DNA of 64,000 bases from assembly GCA_029465975.1 (NCBI GenBank), contig CM055728.1, positions 20,455,133-20,519,132 of the forward strand. The letters are read 5' to 3'. Under the pieces are notes generated by a model. That model worked only from the letters and a program-made list of their open reading frames with translations, did not search any database and had not been told where the DNA came from. A program made the translations under genes and the position numbers. The DNA is from Dallia pectoralis (taxonomy: Eukaryota > Chordata > Actinopteri > Esociformes > Umbridae). Of the stretch, positions 27,841 to 40,914 are shown piece after piece. Within the stretch, counting starts at the first letter, position 1. Each line of letters opens with the position of its first letter.

Positions 27841-30084
27841 TAATCTGAAACTTTGTTCCGCGTGCTGCTGTCAAATCAAATAGCTTCTATAGCGCCACCT
27901 GCTGTAATGGCAGCCACTGGTTAATGTCAAGAAATAATAACAGTGATCTGCTTTTAGGCCCTAGAAATGTGGTTTAACTTGTGAAATAAAGGATATTCAC
28001 TGTTCCAAAATAATCTCTCACTGTGACATGTTGACGCTGCCTTTCCTAGCCTTACAAATTGCAAAGTGCAATTTTGCAACTGATTCTAAAGTAACTTGTA
28101 CCTCGGACAGAGTAATTGCCGAATACCTGGGAGGCTTACCGAAGATCTCTGTAGTAGTGTGACTGGTGAATTGTTTTTCTTTGGCGCAGACAGTACTGGG
28201 GTTATACAACACTGTCACTGTAAGATCAAATATAGTATAAAGCGACAGCTACAATAAACTCAACACAGTGTAGTAAAGGGAGTGTAACGTAGGAGGAGAC
28301 AAAGTAATATAAATGTTTGTCCATATTATCTAGGCCTCTTTAATTTCACAAATAAATTCTACAAAGAGACTTAAGTAAAAACAACCTAGTAGAAGAAGCT
28401 GCTCCTTGAAAAATATCTTTCCCTTATTCTCCCATTGGGGCCATCCATTGCATTTTCATGCAAGTTGACAAACTTGAGATTTCATAACTACAGGTAGTCT
28501 ATAGTTAGTATGACACCAGGCACATGTCCCCATTTTTCATTTTAAAATTTGAAAGAGGCCATCACAAATCAATTCAAATCAAAAGTTTTCTAGATGATAC
28601 TTCACAAAATATTTTCCTTAAAAACATAATACGTTGCAAAAACAATATGTTTTAGCATTACCCAGTCAAATGTAATCAGCATGTGAAAAAGACAAAGAAA
28701 TGCAAAGACAGTGTTTGGATTAAGAAATACGTTACAAAGAGTTGTCAACATATTTTGCAGTGAAGCATATCATTCAATATGAGGGCTTGAGTTAAGCATC
28801 ACCTGTGTGCACTATTTGTGTTTTGAAGACAGGAAATGACAGAAAGTGATTAGTCTATGTTTCAAAGGCGGTTTCCCCCAGCATGAGCTCTGCTTTCCAC
28901 TCAGCATCTGTGATCCAGTTTCCAATCTCAACAGCAAAAAAAAAAACACTCATACATACCAAGAACGAAACCTAATGCAGTTTGTGTTCTGGGCCGCATT
29001 CACATTGAAATGCGTATATGCCCAGGGGGAGCCCAGTACCGTTACCAGAAATCCTCTCAGTATGGGTGTTTATGAGTGTGTGTGTGTGTGTGGGTGTGAG
29101 CCCTGCTGAACGCGTGTGTGTGGTTTGTCTTGTCAATTACACAATCCCCCAGTCTGAATCACGTCCGGTATGAGCCGAAAATAACAAGACCACAGTGTGT
29201 GTGACAGGGAAATGGCACAGCAGGCTAGCAGCCTATGGCGAAGCACACATGTATGATCACAAACACAGGCAGAAGTTTAGCCGCTAGCCAGTGTGAGCGA
29301 CTACAAGACACCCACAGTGGAAAGAAAAACTATTGTGCGTAGTCCAGAAACCTGGGTTGAACGTTTTGATTTTCCCACGACTAGGCTGTGTCATCGGCTT
29401 TAATATGTAGGCCTATTGATGCCTTCAAATAAACTTGGGTGTGATTGTAAGTGACTCTAAAAATAGAATTAATTAATTTAATCAAAGGTATCCAAAATGC
29501 CCAGAGGCGGGACTCAGGAGAGCACCAGTTAAGACATGTCGAAATGTATTCATAAAAAAATAAGTTCAGATTTCAGTTCAGTTGAGCGGAAAGAGGCCTT
29601 CATGTAAGTTCAATAAGTGCAGGATGTGGTCAGCTGTGTTCTACATGTACGTAGTTGATCTGCACAATTAGCATACAGAAACTGACAATGACGGCCTGTA
29701 AAACATACACACAAAGATTATAATCTGGATTTTAAGCAAAAGGTCACTTCACAAAATAAAACAATTTTAACGAAAATTCCATGTTGACTACACTTATCTC
29801 TTAGTGATTGAGAGGACCTGCAGAGAACAGGAGAAACTCCCCATATATGTGTTCTAAGCATATAGTGTCATAGCTAAATAGGTTGTTATTGCTGCCAAAG
29901 GTCCCTTAACAAGGCACTGATTAGGGACCTTCATTTATATGTAAATTTGATATTTCTGTTGTAGTTTTTTTGGTAATTCTGAGATATTGTTTGTTGATTG
30001 AGGAACAATATGAATACATTATTTTTGAGAATGAGGCTGTAACTTAGTTAAAAGGGTCTTAATATATTCCAAATACACTGAAAA
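27841..30084. other. AT-rich region without recognised gene
   Basis: Base composition shifts to AT-rich from about 28.2 kb to 33 kb. A 66-codon minus frame lies at 28,018-28,218 but resembles nothing I know. No tandem array is present. Confidence 0.55.
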
Positions 30085-30400
30085 CGTGTCAGTGCATTTT
30101 GGCAGTAAGTTAATGTCAGCCGATGTAATTAATAAATTTACCTAAAAACTATACATAGAAATCACCTGTGACTACAGTCTCCTACAGCTGTGCCCAGTAA
30201 TACAACAACAAAAAACACATAGAAAATGAAAATAAAAACAAACATTACAAAATATAATTTATATTAAATTTAAAATGTCTTATGGGCACTAAAACGTTAA
30301 ACTTAAGATCACTCTGAATTGTATTCTATGAGTATGCAGCAAAATATTCAGAAGCAGGTTTACCCAGTTCTGAGTAGGCCTGCGGTGTCGCCAGCAGTAT
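30085..30400 (+). repeat. Diverged repeat, copy 1
   Basis: It shares the order and wording of several blocks with 31,137-31,390: cagtgcatttt, aaaatgtcttatg, ctaaaacgtt, taagatcactctg, ttaccca and tgagtaggcc. It lies in the same orientation as copy 2. Confidence 0.7.
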
Positions 30401-30759
30401 CCAGTCTACGGGGCATGTTTGGTAACTGCTGTTGTAACTTATTTTCTCTTTAATATAGTCAGGAAGTTTCTGCATGACTGCCTTGGATTAACACCTCAAC
30501 CAATGTCTGGCCCTACTGATGTAGTTGGGTTTTACTCTATGCTCCAAATTCTATGCTCAGCAATGTCTTTCAATCATTGGGCAGATATTTGGTGCATACA
30601 AATAAACTAAATTCCTGTTAAAAGTAACAAATCTCAAAAAACTTCGCACCTAGCCCCAAATGCACCAGTTCCAAGTATTTATTATTATTAAACTGGCTCA
30701 ATTTAGTGCACCACCCTGCATTATTGTTATTCACTAAAAACTAGTAAAAATTTAATGGA

Positions 30760-31090
30760 ATGTGTTTCTGATTCATGCTCTGAGAGTGCAAGCCTGGGGA
30801 CAAAGTTATCATTCAATCTGGAGGAAAACAAGCATCGCTCATCACCTGGCCGATACCATCCCTAAGGTGAAGCATGGTGGTGGCAGCATTATGCTGTGGG
30901 GATATTTTTAACTGCATGGATTAGGAGGATATTTAGGATTAAGGAAAAGATGAACAGGGCAAAATGCAGACATATCCTTGATATAAATCAAACCAATCAA
31001 ACATCTCCAGAAATACTTGAAAATTGCCATGTGTTGAGAAATTTTGGAGAATTTCACAAAATCATTACAAGGTATTGCGTGGGTGTAGAC
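30760..31090 (+). mobile_element. Tc1-like transposase fragment
   Basis: The stretch ccatccctaaggtgaagcat then ggtggtggcagcattatgct encodes PKVKHGGGSIMLWGYF, the hallmark block of Tc1-like transposases. A TAA follows at once and the rest (MNRAKCRHILDIN region) is frameshifted. It is a different subfamily from the mariner copies at 36-61 kb, and it is dead. Confidence 0.8.
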
Positions 31091-31136
31091 TGATGTCTGA
31101 AGGCCTTACTATCTTTGAATGTATTGTATATGGCAC

Positions 31137-31390
31137 AGTGTTTCAGTGCATTTTCCCAATAAGGTAAAGTCTAGTGATCTAATTTATTTATACAGAGACA
31201 TTTTCTTTTACAGCTGAGACATCTATTTTGAACAAACATTAGAAAATTAAACAAAAACCATATAGATGTAAAATGCCTTACGCGCTAAAACATTTACATT
31301 AAGATCACTCTGGGTGGAATTCCATGAATCTGGGGAAATAATGTCATAAATCAGTTATACCCAGACCTGATTAGGCCCTTGGAATCTTCA
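31137..31390 (+). repeat. Diverged repeat, copy 2
   Basis: Partner of 30,085-30,400, with blocks cagtgcattttccc, aaaatgccttacg, ctaaaacattta, taagatcactctggg, tatacccag and tgattaggcc. The two copies flank the Tc1 fragment. Confidence 0.7.
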
Positions 31391-32879
31391 ACACTACATT
31401 ATTTCTCTGTCAAGGTTTTTTACTTTTGTATCACTTACTTTAATAAACTGCCTATTAAAGGCCTTAGCAATTGCATTTAGATCAGGAATAGGTTCAGTAT
31501 AGAATCTAACACTGCCACATATTCTGTGTAATTTGTAAATAAATCCATTTAATCTCCAAATGTATATAATAGTAACATTTTTTATAATATTTTTTATTCA
31601 CAGGTTTCTCAAAATCTCAAGGCTTGAAATGCTAATCAGTGTTTTTTCCATTTAAGCAAATTAGTGTATTGCTCAAATGTGGTGTTATTGTGGCAAGGGG
31701 CCTTTTAAGGATAACTAAGTGGTAGTCTGCAACCAAACACACATTCAACTGATGGATAAAGAAAAAACATAAAGTTTGAATGGGCAAAATAAGTGACTTT
31801 GAGAACAGTTACAGTATCTCAAGAATGTCCACCCTCCTAGGGTCTTTAAGTATAACAATGTCTCGGGTTTACCAAAAATATCCGGTCACAAGCATTCATG
31901 TGGGCTAAAAAAAAGTTGAGTGTGTATGAAGAACAATGGCAAAAATCGTGCAATTGAGACAAAGCCAAAATAAAGGTTTTGTTGAAGAATCTCAGGGTTT
32001 CGAATAATACATTGAAACTGTCAGAATCACAATACAGTTATTTTACAGGAACTGTAAACAATATTTTATAGCATTTAATTTAATAGTTCCTCAAAGAACA
32101 TTTTTGAGGAACTAATTCCCTCAAAGTCCATCCCAAATGTATTTCAGAAAAACTTAAGGGAGTCTAAGAAGAACTGATCTCCAGTTTCTTTCACAGTTTT
32201 CCCCCAAAGAGGGAATCCTTTTAATTTAATTTTTTAAATGTGATTATCTCTGTTTAACAAAATGTTCGTTAATTTTTTTATACCAAGGAAACAGCCTGAC
32301 ATATTGTATATTGTTCCATATGAAATTCAGCCAGAATCGGTATCAAGATTGAAATGGAGCTTCTGTCAAACAAAGTGATGCCTTGGCTACCCATGTAAAC
32401 AATCAAATGTGCCACTTCACAAATTGTTTGTAGACTGTATAGATTTGTATTTTACCTGTTAAAAACCAAAACCTTTTAGACAAACGCAAATTCACCAGAG
32501 AAAATTATAAATCTAAATTTTGTATATTGATCGGTAAAAAATATGAACCGGTACTACAACGCTAGAATTAATGGACCCCTTAAAGATGCGAAAATCTAAA
32601 TTTTAACATTTCATTTATTTGAGAAATTTTAAAGAAAAAAAGATATTTTATATTAGAATTTTTTCCTAAAATCATGCCAAATTATTGGAACACCATGAAA
32701 TTATTTTAAAACGCAATTGATAAAATAGAAATCTCAACCATCAGGGCAATAATTAAGCTGTTTAAAGACTTGAATTTGTAATGAACCTGCCTGGGAAAGT
32801 ACCCACCACGTACTGTGAGAAAAACAGTTTGAGCGGGGAAACATCTATAAGGATCCTATATTATCCACTTTATCTGTGT
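31391..32879. other. AT-rich region without recognised gene
   Basis: Long A/T-rich stretch. I see nothing I can support. Confidence 0.6.
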
Positions 32880-32942
32880 CTAATGAATACCATAATGAAT
32901 ACCATAATGAATACCATAATGAATACCATAATGAATACATTA
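32880..32942 (+). repeat. 12-bp minisatellite
   Basis: Five copies of aatgaataccat. Confidence 0.95.
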
Positions 32943-33104
32943 ACACAAATACAGAATACAGAGAGGTCCTAAGTTGTACAGATTGCATTGTAGTGCAGAA
33001 GTGCCATCCTCTTTCACACATATCAAATAATATATCCATTAGCCACACACAACACATGCACATGTTTCTTTGTTGTTGTGCCCACTTGGCCACTAAATGC
33101 CCGC

Positions 33105-33215
33105 CAACGAGCCAACTAGCGAACCAGCGAACCAGCCAACCAACCAGCCAACCAACCGGACAGTCAAACAACCAACCAACTAAGCAGCCAGCCAGCCAGC
33201 CAGCCAACCAATCCA
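33105..33215 (+). repeat. (CCAA)/(CAGC) tetranucleotide-rich tract
   Basis: Irregular ccaaccaaccag and cagccagccagc runs spanning about 110 bp. Confidence 0.9.
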
Positions 33216-33389
33216 ATCACAAGAAACAACAGGATCTGATTCCATCTATCTCCCTGCCTGCCTGCCTGTCATGGCCTCAATGCATCAACTTTAAACTGGT
33301 CTCCGACATGCACTCCCTTTTGCAAGCTGTAACATAGCTATAAAGTAACCCATTCATGGATTGTACAAATTCACTATGGAACTTACAGG

Positions 33390-33655
33390 AGACTTGTGTA
33401 TGTAGGGTTTGTGTATGTAGGGTTTGTGTATGTATGGTTTGTGTATGTATGGTTTGTGTATGTAGGGTTTGTGTATGTAGGGTTTTGTGTATGTAGGGTT
33501 TTGTGTATGTAGGGTTTGTGTATGTAGGGTTTGTGTATGTATGGTTTGTGTATGTATGGTTTGTGTATGTAGGGTTTGTGTATGTAGGGTTTGTGTATGT
33601 AGGGTTTTGTGTATGTAGGGTTTTGTGTATGTAGGGTTTTGTGTACGTAGAGTTG
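33390..33655 (+). repeat. 15-bp minisatellite with AGGGTTT
   Basis: About 17 copies of gtgtatgtagggttt. Some units have an extra T and some read atggttt, and a block of several units appears duplicated. Confidence 0.95.
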
Positions 33656-33659
33656 TATG

Positions 33660-34050
33660 TGAGGCAGTGAGGATGTGGGGATGTGAGGATGTGGGGATGT
33701 GAGGATGTGGGGATGTGGAGATGTGAGGCTGTGAGGATGTGAGGCTTTGGAGTTGTGAGGATGTGAGGATGTGAGACTGTGGGAATGTGGGGATTTGAGG
33801 ATGTGAGGATGTGGGGATTTGAGGATGTGAGGATGTGGGGATTTGAGGATGTGAGGATGTGGGGATTTGAGGATGTGAGGATGTGGGGATTTGAGGATGT
33901 GAGGATGTGGGGATTTGAGGATGTGAGGATGTGGGGATTTGAGGATGTGAGGATGTGGGGATGTGAGGATGAGGAGATGTGAGACTGTGAGGATATGAGG
34001 ATGTGGGAATGTGAGGCTGTGAGGATATGAGGATGTGAGGATGTGGGGTT
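33660..34050 (+). repeat. G-rich minisatellite, 24-bp and shorter units
   Basis: Seven regular copies of a 24-bp unit (gaggatgtgaggatgtgggg plus attt) are flanked on both sides by irregular gaggatgtg and gaggctgtg units. Confidence 0.95.
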
Positions 34051-34314
34051 CTACTGTGCCAGCATGGTCCTTCCCTTAGAACACCAACATGAATGTGAAG
34101 AATGGATAAAGAGGGATTGAAGCAGCAACAGTGGTAGAGTTAGAACATTTAGTAGAGTAGCTGGACAGAGAACATAGACAATAACAAGGCAAGTCACATG
34201 GCTCTACACTGAGAGGAAACGTTCCCTTGTGTAAAGGGTGGGGTCAGCTGTGCCTGTGTCTTTGTGTTTATGAGTGTACGAAAAAGATGACAGAAAAAGG
34301 ATAACAAGGTGTGC

Positions 34315-34462
34315 ATTTAAGCAAGGAGAAGCAGGGAGAGAGGGTGTGGTCAGGCATTAAAACAAGGAGAAGCAGGGAGAAGCATGGAGAGAGGGTGTGG
34401 TCAGGTATTAAAACAAGGAGAAGCAGGGAGAATCATGGAGAGAGGGTGTGGTCAGGTATTAT
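34315..34462 (+). repeat. Three-copy minisatellite, units 41-51 bp
   Basis: The block gagagggtgtggtcaggtat with aaaacaaggagaagcaggga is present three times. Confidence 0.92.
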
Positions 34463-36095
34463 TATTCATTTCACATCTACACCTAGCCATCATTACAACT
34501 GTACAGCACAACACTAAAGAGCATTACATACAACTGCAAAGCCCGGCTAAGAGTTTGAACTTTGACGAGCACTCGAAACCTTGGTGGAAAGCCAACGTTA
34601 CAAGAGTGGAAACTGACAATTGCTCTGAAAGATTAAGGATGTGAACTATTCTGAGGTCATTTCAGTTTTTTGATAAACTCTCCTTACCCTGAAGTCCAGC
34701 ATGTTTAATTCATATTAATATCCCTTTATTTTATAGGCACATGTTTGTGGTGTGTGGTGACAGATGCACGCATTTCTGACTGCATTGGACAGCAATGACA
34801 CATGACCTTGTTCGTACTCAGTCGTATTCAGAAAACAACACACACGTTTACACATTTTCCATGGATACTAGTGGCCGTTTCTTCATTAACGTGGTGGGCG
34901 GGTGTGTCAAAGCCAGCATCTGAAACCAGCAGCCGGCTGTGTCAGAGGCCTGTGTGGAAAGTTCTGGTAAGAGCCGTTCATCTTCTCCACGTCGTCGACA
35001 GCTCTGCTCACGCTGTACGCCAGCAGGACAACAGACAATTTCCACAACAAAGGAAAACCGCCACATGGGGTCTCTCCAGCACGGTCATCAACCTCAACTG
35101 TTTTCGTGAAGTAAATCTAAAAATAGTAACAGACAGCCAATTCAACTTTACATTAGGGTGGTATGTTTGACGAGTTTCATATAAGTACACGACCCATTAA
35201 AGCACAACAAGGGTGTGTTTTATAGCGCTTTGGCACTTTTTCACCACTTTTTAAATTGATCAATACACCGGTCAGAGCACTTTCGTTTCGTGAATTTTTT
35301 AGACTAACCTAAATGGTGAAAACTAATCAAACAGCCCAGGGGAAATCCCAGAGATCACCAGAACATCTTTATTTAGAATCTGAATGGGTTGCATTTGTAC
35401 ATTCGCTGTTCCCATCAATAACAAGATAAATGAGGTGTAGGTGTAGGAAACAGAGCCCAAAATAGACATGTCTCACGTGATTTTGTATCGGTTACCCTAT
35501 ATTAATCCAAGTTCTGCTTAGCTGTCTATCTGTTTATTAAATGGGTAGAAATTGGGAAACTATGATTTAACAGCAGCATATGGAATGTACTTTAAAACAT
35601 TAAAATATGACCTGTTTGCAACAATAGACGTCGTTTGAAACCTTTTTGAAAATGATCAAATAGTGATTTTTCTTTCTCAGATCCACTTGTGTGTAGTTCC
35701 GCTTTATGACCAGAGGAGGGCAGACATTAGGGTGTTATAGCACTTGGGTTTTCTCTGTTGCCTAAACCCAAATGGACCCTCAGCCCTTCCATTTGTGCAT
35801 TCAAATGCACCTCCACCATTTGAAAAGATGTCTCAAAGTTGAGAGAGAGCGAAAACATTTTAGGGTGTAGAGGTCGATGAGATCACGGTGATCCCTTTGA
35901 GCGAATTTTAAACAACGCAAGTTCAGCTAGCAAAGTGGAATCCTGTACAGCACTGCATTCTTTAATGTGACTATATTTGAACCTTTAGCTGCCCTGTATC
36001 ACCATTACAGCAAGCTTATCTAATTTGTAAAAGTTTTACGGGGGGCACTTGTTTTAAGATATTGCCATAAAATACAGTTGTTCTAAAAGTTGTGA
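34463..36095. other. No gene recognised
   Basis: Unique-looking sequence. An open plus frame of 122 codons at 34,802-35,170 has no recognisable domain or clear splice sites. Confidence 0.55.
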
Positions 36096-36965
36096 GGGGT
36101 CGCGGTAAATCAAAATCGCTAGTCCAGCACATCCCACAGAGAGATCTGTAGGCCAGGGCAACACTTTGAACTTTGTGTGTTCCACAAACCATTCCCAAAC
36201 AATAAGTGCAGTGTGGCAGGGCACATTCATCTGCTGAAATAGGCCTGTGCCATCAGGGAGTATTGCCCTGAAGAGGTGTGCCTGGTCTGCAATAATGCTA
36301 AGAGGTGGATGTTGCATTGACGACCACTTGAATCTGCAGACCAGAGTTTCCCAGGAGAACATCTCCCAGAGCATCACACTCCCTCCCCAAAAATGTTCCC
36401 AACGTGCATCCTGGTGCCAAACCTTTTTAGAGTAGAGGCACGGCGTAAAAGAAAACAAGACAACCTTTTTCCACGGCTCCAAGTTCCAGTTCTGACGATC
36501 GCGTGCCTATGAAGGGAACCTACAACAGTAGACAGGGTTCCTCGTAGGCCCTCTGACTGGTCTTTGTGTACACAGCAGAGTCCAATGCACTGTGTGTCGC
36601 TACGCATTCTTACGTGACCATCGTTCCAATGTTCTGGGATTTGTGCCGCAGCTGACCTCCTGTCAGTTCCGACCCGACGGGAAAGCCTCCGTTATCCTCA
36701 CGCATCTATGAGTCCAAAATCCTGTCGCCAGTATGTGGTTTGTCCCTGCTCAGATCACTGTCAGCAGGTACTCACCGCTGCAGAACCGGAGCACCCCACA
36801 AGTCTGGTTGTTTCAGTGATGCTCTGACCCAGTCGTCAGACCTAAACAATTTGGTCCTCATCCAAGTAGCTCAGGTCTTTACGGCTGCCATCTTCTCCTG
36901 CATCCAACACGTTGACTACAAGTTTGGATTGTTCGCTTACCATCTAATCTAGCCAGACCCAGTTG
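36096..36965 (-). mobile_element. Tc1/mariner family A, minus-strand copy with dead transposase
   Basis: The minus strand from 36,960 matches the plus strand of the 42.8-kb copy (ttagatggt.agcgaacaat, then aacttgtagt.aacgtgt, ggatgcag). The frame at 36,482-36,054 contains GGSVMLWEMFSWETL, LPDGTGLFQQ and PCHTALIVWEWFVEH, the block around the second catalytic Asp. That Asp is replaced (QQMN instead of QQDN), and the third catalytic block SPDLNPIE is unrecognisable. It is inactive. Confidence 0.85.
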
Positions 36966-36984
36966 GATTGACTTGATGGGCACG

Positions 36985-37055
36985 ACTTACGTACGGTCAA
37001 GCTGCTCACACAACAGCTCAATAGGGTTGAGATCTGGTGACTGTGCTGGACACTT
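36985..37055 (-). mobile_element. Tc1-like fragment with SPDLNPIE motif
   Basis: Read on the minus strand the segment gives PAQSPDLNPIELLCEQLDR, the third catalytic block of Tc1-like transposases, then a stop. It lies 5' of the neighbouring minus-strand copy, so it must come from a separate insertion. Confidence 0.8.
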
Positions 37056-37350
37056 TATTATTAACCCTAGCTGACTGCTTCTTCCCTGAATAGTGTTTGC
37101 ATAGTTGCAAGCTGTGCTTTGGGGCTTTGTAAGAGGAAACCGGCTCCAGTCAAGTGCTGTCCACAGGGTATAGCATAGAATTGCAAGATCTCTTCAAGAT
37201 CTCTTATACCATTTACCAATCTCCTGCTGATAATGGGCCTGTGTACGCCTATGTAGAAATGCTATTGAGAATCAGCCGTTTCCAGCTACTATAGTAATTT
37301 ACAGCATTTAGGGTACAAGCTACTGTAGCTCAAATTGCTGTGCATGCTGG

Positions 37351-40300
37351 TTCTGATATAAAGGTGTCAGAGCACACAGTGCATTACAGTTTGTGTTCTG
37401 ATATAAAGGTGTCAGAGCACACAGTGCATTACAGTTTGTGTTCTGATATAAAGGTGTCAGAGCACACAGTGCATTACAGTTTGTGTTCTGATATAAAGGT
37501 GTCAGAGCACACAGTGCATTACAGTTTGTGTTCTGATATAAAGGTGTCAGAGCACACAGTGCATTACAGTTTGTGTTCTGATATAAAGGTGTCAGAGCAC
37601 ACAGTGCATTACAGTTTGTGTTCTGATATAAAGGTGTCAGAGCACACAGTGCATTACAGTTTGTGTTCTGATATAAAGGTGTCAGAGCACACAGTGCATT
37701 ACAGTTTGTGTTCTGATATAAAGGTGTCAGAGCACACAGTGCATTACAGTTTGTGTTCTGATATAAAGGTGTCAGAGCACACAGTGCATTACAGTTTGTG
37801 TTCTGAAATAAAGGTGTCAGAGCACACAGTGCATTACAGTTTGTGTTCTGATATAAAGGTGTCAGAGCACACAGTGCATTACAGTTTGTGTTCTGATATA
37901 AAGGTGTCAGAGCACACAGTGCATTACAGTTTGTGTTCTGATATAAAGGTGTCAGAGCACACAGTGCATTACAGTTTGTGTTCTGAATAAAGGTGTCAGA
38001 GCACACAGTGCATTACAGTTTGTGTTCTGATATAAAGGTGTCAGAGCACACAGTGCATTACAGTTTGTGTTCTGATATAAAGGTGTCAGAGCACACAGTG
38101 CATTACAGTTTGTGTTCTGATATAAAGGTGTCAGAGCACACAGTGCATTACAGTTTGTGTTCTGATATAAAGGTGTCAGAGCACACAGTGCATTACAGTT
38201 TGTGTTCTGATATAAAGGTGTCAGAGCACACAGTGCATTACAGTTTGTGTTCTGAAATAAAGGTGTCAAAGCACACAGTGCATTACAGTTTGTGTTCTGA
38301 TATAAAGGTGTCAGAGCACACAGTGCATTACAGTTTGTGTTCTGATATAAAGGTGTCAGAGCACACAGTGCATTACAGTTTGTGTTCTGATATAAAGGTG
38401 TCAGAGCACACAGTGCATTACAGTTTGTGTTCTGATATAAAGGTGTCAGAGCACACAGTGCATTACAGTTTGTGTTCTGATATAAAGGTGTCAGAGCACA
38501 CAGTGCATTACAGTTTGTGTTCTGATATAAAGGTGTCAGAGCACACAGTGCATTACAGTTTGTGTTCTGAAATAAAGGTGTCAAAGCACACAGTGCATTA
38601 CAGTTTGTGTTCTGATATAAAGGTGTCAGAGCACACAGTGCATTACAGTTTGTGTTCTGATATAAAGGTGTCAGAGCACACAGTGCATTACAGTTTGTGT
38701 TCTGATATAAAGGTGTCAGAGCACACAGTGCATTACAGTTTGTGTTCTGATATAAAGGTGTCAGAGCACACAGTGCATTACAGTTTGTGTTCTGATATAA
38801 AGGTGTCAGAGCACACAGTGCATTACAGTTTGTGTTCTGAAATAAAGGTGTCAGAGCACACAGTGCATTACAGTTTGTGTTCTGATATAAAGGTGTCAGA
38901 GCACACAGTGCATTACAGTTTGTGTTCTGATATAAAGGTGTCAGAGCACACAGTGCATTACAGTTTGTGTTCTGATATAAAGGTGTCAGAGCACACAGTG
39001 CATTACAGTTTGTGTTCTGATATAAAGGTGTCAGAGCACACAGTGCATTACAGTTTGTGTTCTGATATAAAGGTGTCAGAGCACACAGTGCATTACAGTT
39101 TGTGTTCTGATATAAAGGTGTCAGAGCACACAGTGCATTACAGTTTGTGTTCTGAAATAAAGGTGTCAGAGCACACAGTGCATTACAGTTTGTGTTCTGA
39201 TATAAAGGTGTCAGAGCACACAGTGCATTACAGTTTGTGTTCTGATATAAAGGTGTCAGAGCACACAGTGCATTACAGTTTGTGTTCTGATATAAAGGTG
39301 TCAGAGCACACAGTGCATTACAGTTTGTGTTCTGATATAAAGGTGTCAAAGCACACAGTGCATTACAGTTTGTGTTCTGATATAAAGGTGTCAGAGCACA
39401 CAGTGCATTACAGTTTGTGTTCTGATATAAAGGTGTCAGAGCACACAGTGCATTACAGTTTGTGTTCTGATATAAAGGTGTCAGAGCACACAGTGCATTA
39501 CAGTTTGTGTTCTGATATAAAGGTGTCAGAGCACACAGTGCATTACAGTTTGTGTTCTGATATAAAGGTGTCAGAGCACACAGTGCATTACAGTTTGTGT
39601 TCTGATATAAAGGTGTCAGAGCACACAGTGCATTACAGTTTGTGTTCTGATATAAAGGTGTCAGAGCACACAGTGCATTACAGTTTGTGTTCTGATATAA
39701 AGGTGTCAGAGCACACAGTGCATTACAGTTTGTGTTCTGATATAAAGGTGTCAGAGCACACAGTGCATTACAGTTTGTGTTCTGATATAAAGGTGTCAGA
39801 GCACACAGTGCATTACAGTTTGTGTTCTGATATAAAGGTGTCAGAGCACACAGTGCATTACAGTTTGTGTTCTGATATAAAGGTGTCAGAGCACACAGTG
39901 CATTACAGTTTGTGTTCTGATATAAAGGTGTCAGAGCACACAGTGCATTACAGTTTGTGTTCTGATATAAAGGTGTCAGAGCACACAGTGCATTACAGTT
40001 TGTGTTCTGATATAAAGGTGTCAGAGCACACAGTGCATTACAGTTTGTGTTCTGATATAAAGGTGTCAGAGCACACAGTGCATTACAGTTTGTGTTCTGA
40101 TATAAAGGTGTCAGAGCACACAGTGCATTACAGTTTGTGTTCTGATATAAAGGTGTCAGAGCACACAGTGCATTACAGTTTGTGTTCTGATATAAAGGTG
40201 TCAGAGCACACAGTGCATTACAGTTTGTGTTCTGATATAAAGGTGTCAGAGCACACAGTGCATTACAGTTTGTGTTCTGATATATAGGTGTCAGAGCACA

Positions 40301-40768
40301 CAGTGCATTACAGTTTGTGTTCTGATATAAAGGTGTCAGAGCACACAGTGCATTACAGTTTGTGTTCTGATATAAAGGTGTCAGAGCACACAGTGCATTA
40401 CAGTTTGTGTTCTGATATAAAGGTGTCAGAGCACACAGTGCATTACAGTTTGTGTTCTGATATAAAGGTGTCAGAGCACACAGTGCATTACAGTTTGTGT
40501 TCTGATATAAAGGTGTCAGAGCACACAGTGCATTACAGTTTGTGTTCTGATATAAAGGTGTCAGAGCACACAGTGCATTACAGTTTGTGTTCTGATATAA
40601 AGGTGTCAGAGCACACAGTGCATTACAGTTTGTGTTCTGATATAAAGGTGTCAGAGCACACAGTGCATTACAGTTTGTGTTCTGATATAAAGGTGTCAGA
40701 GCACACAGTGCATTACAGTTTGTGTTCTGATATAAAGGTGTCAGAGCACACAGTGCATTACAGTTTGT
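37351..40768 (+). repeat. 45-bp satellite array, about 76 units
   Basis: Unit gatataaaggtgtcagagca plus cacagtgcattacagttt and gtgttct, 45 bp. Units are almost identical. Variants (gaaataaa at 37,805, 38,254, 38,569, 38,839 and 39,154; a 1-bp shorter unit at 37,985; gtcaaag at 38,254, 38,569 and 39,334; tatatagg at 40,279) fall at spacings of 4, 6, 7, 6, 7 and 4 units. The unit is 15 codons and open on both strands, so long frames arise (up to 764 codons). These are artefacts of array structure. Confidence 0.98.
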
Positions 40769-40914
40769 TGCGTACAGGGCTGCGTATCCACAGACCAGTC
40801 AAGGGCCCCATGCTGACCCCTGACCCCTGTTCACAGCCGTAAGGGCCCTTCATGATAACCTGGTGTGATGAATCATGTTTTCTTTACATCGCATGGGTGA
40901 CCAGGTGTGTCACT

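Noticed and set aside
36985..37055. Same insertion as the neighbouring minus-strand mariner copy
   Set aside because: The SPDLNPIE block lies upstream of the second-Asp block on the minus strand, the wrong order for one element, so it is treated as a separate fragment.
37993..40287. Plus-strand open frame of 764 codons with a 15-residue repeat, and a 465-codon frame on the other strand
   Set aside because: The frames exist because the 45-bp satellite unit is a multiple of three without stops. There are no start or splice signals, both strands are equally open, and one 1-bp deletion at 37,985 breaks the frame.
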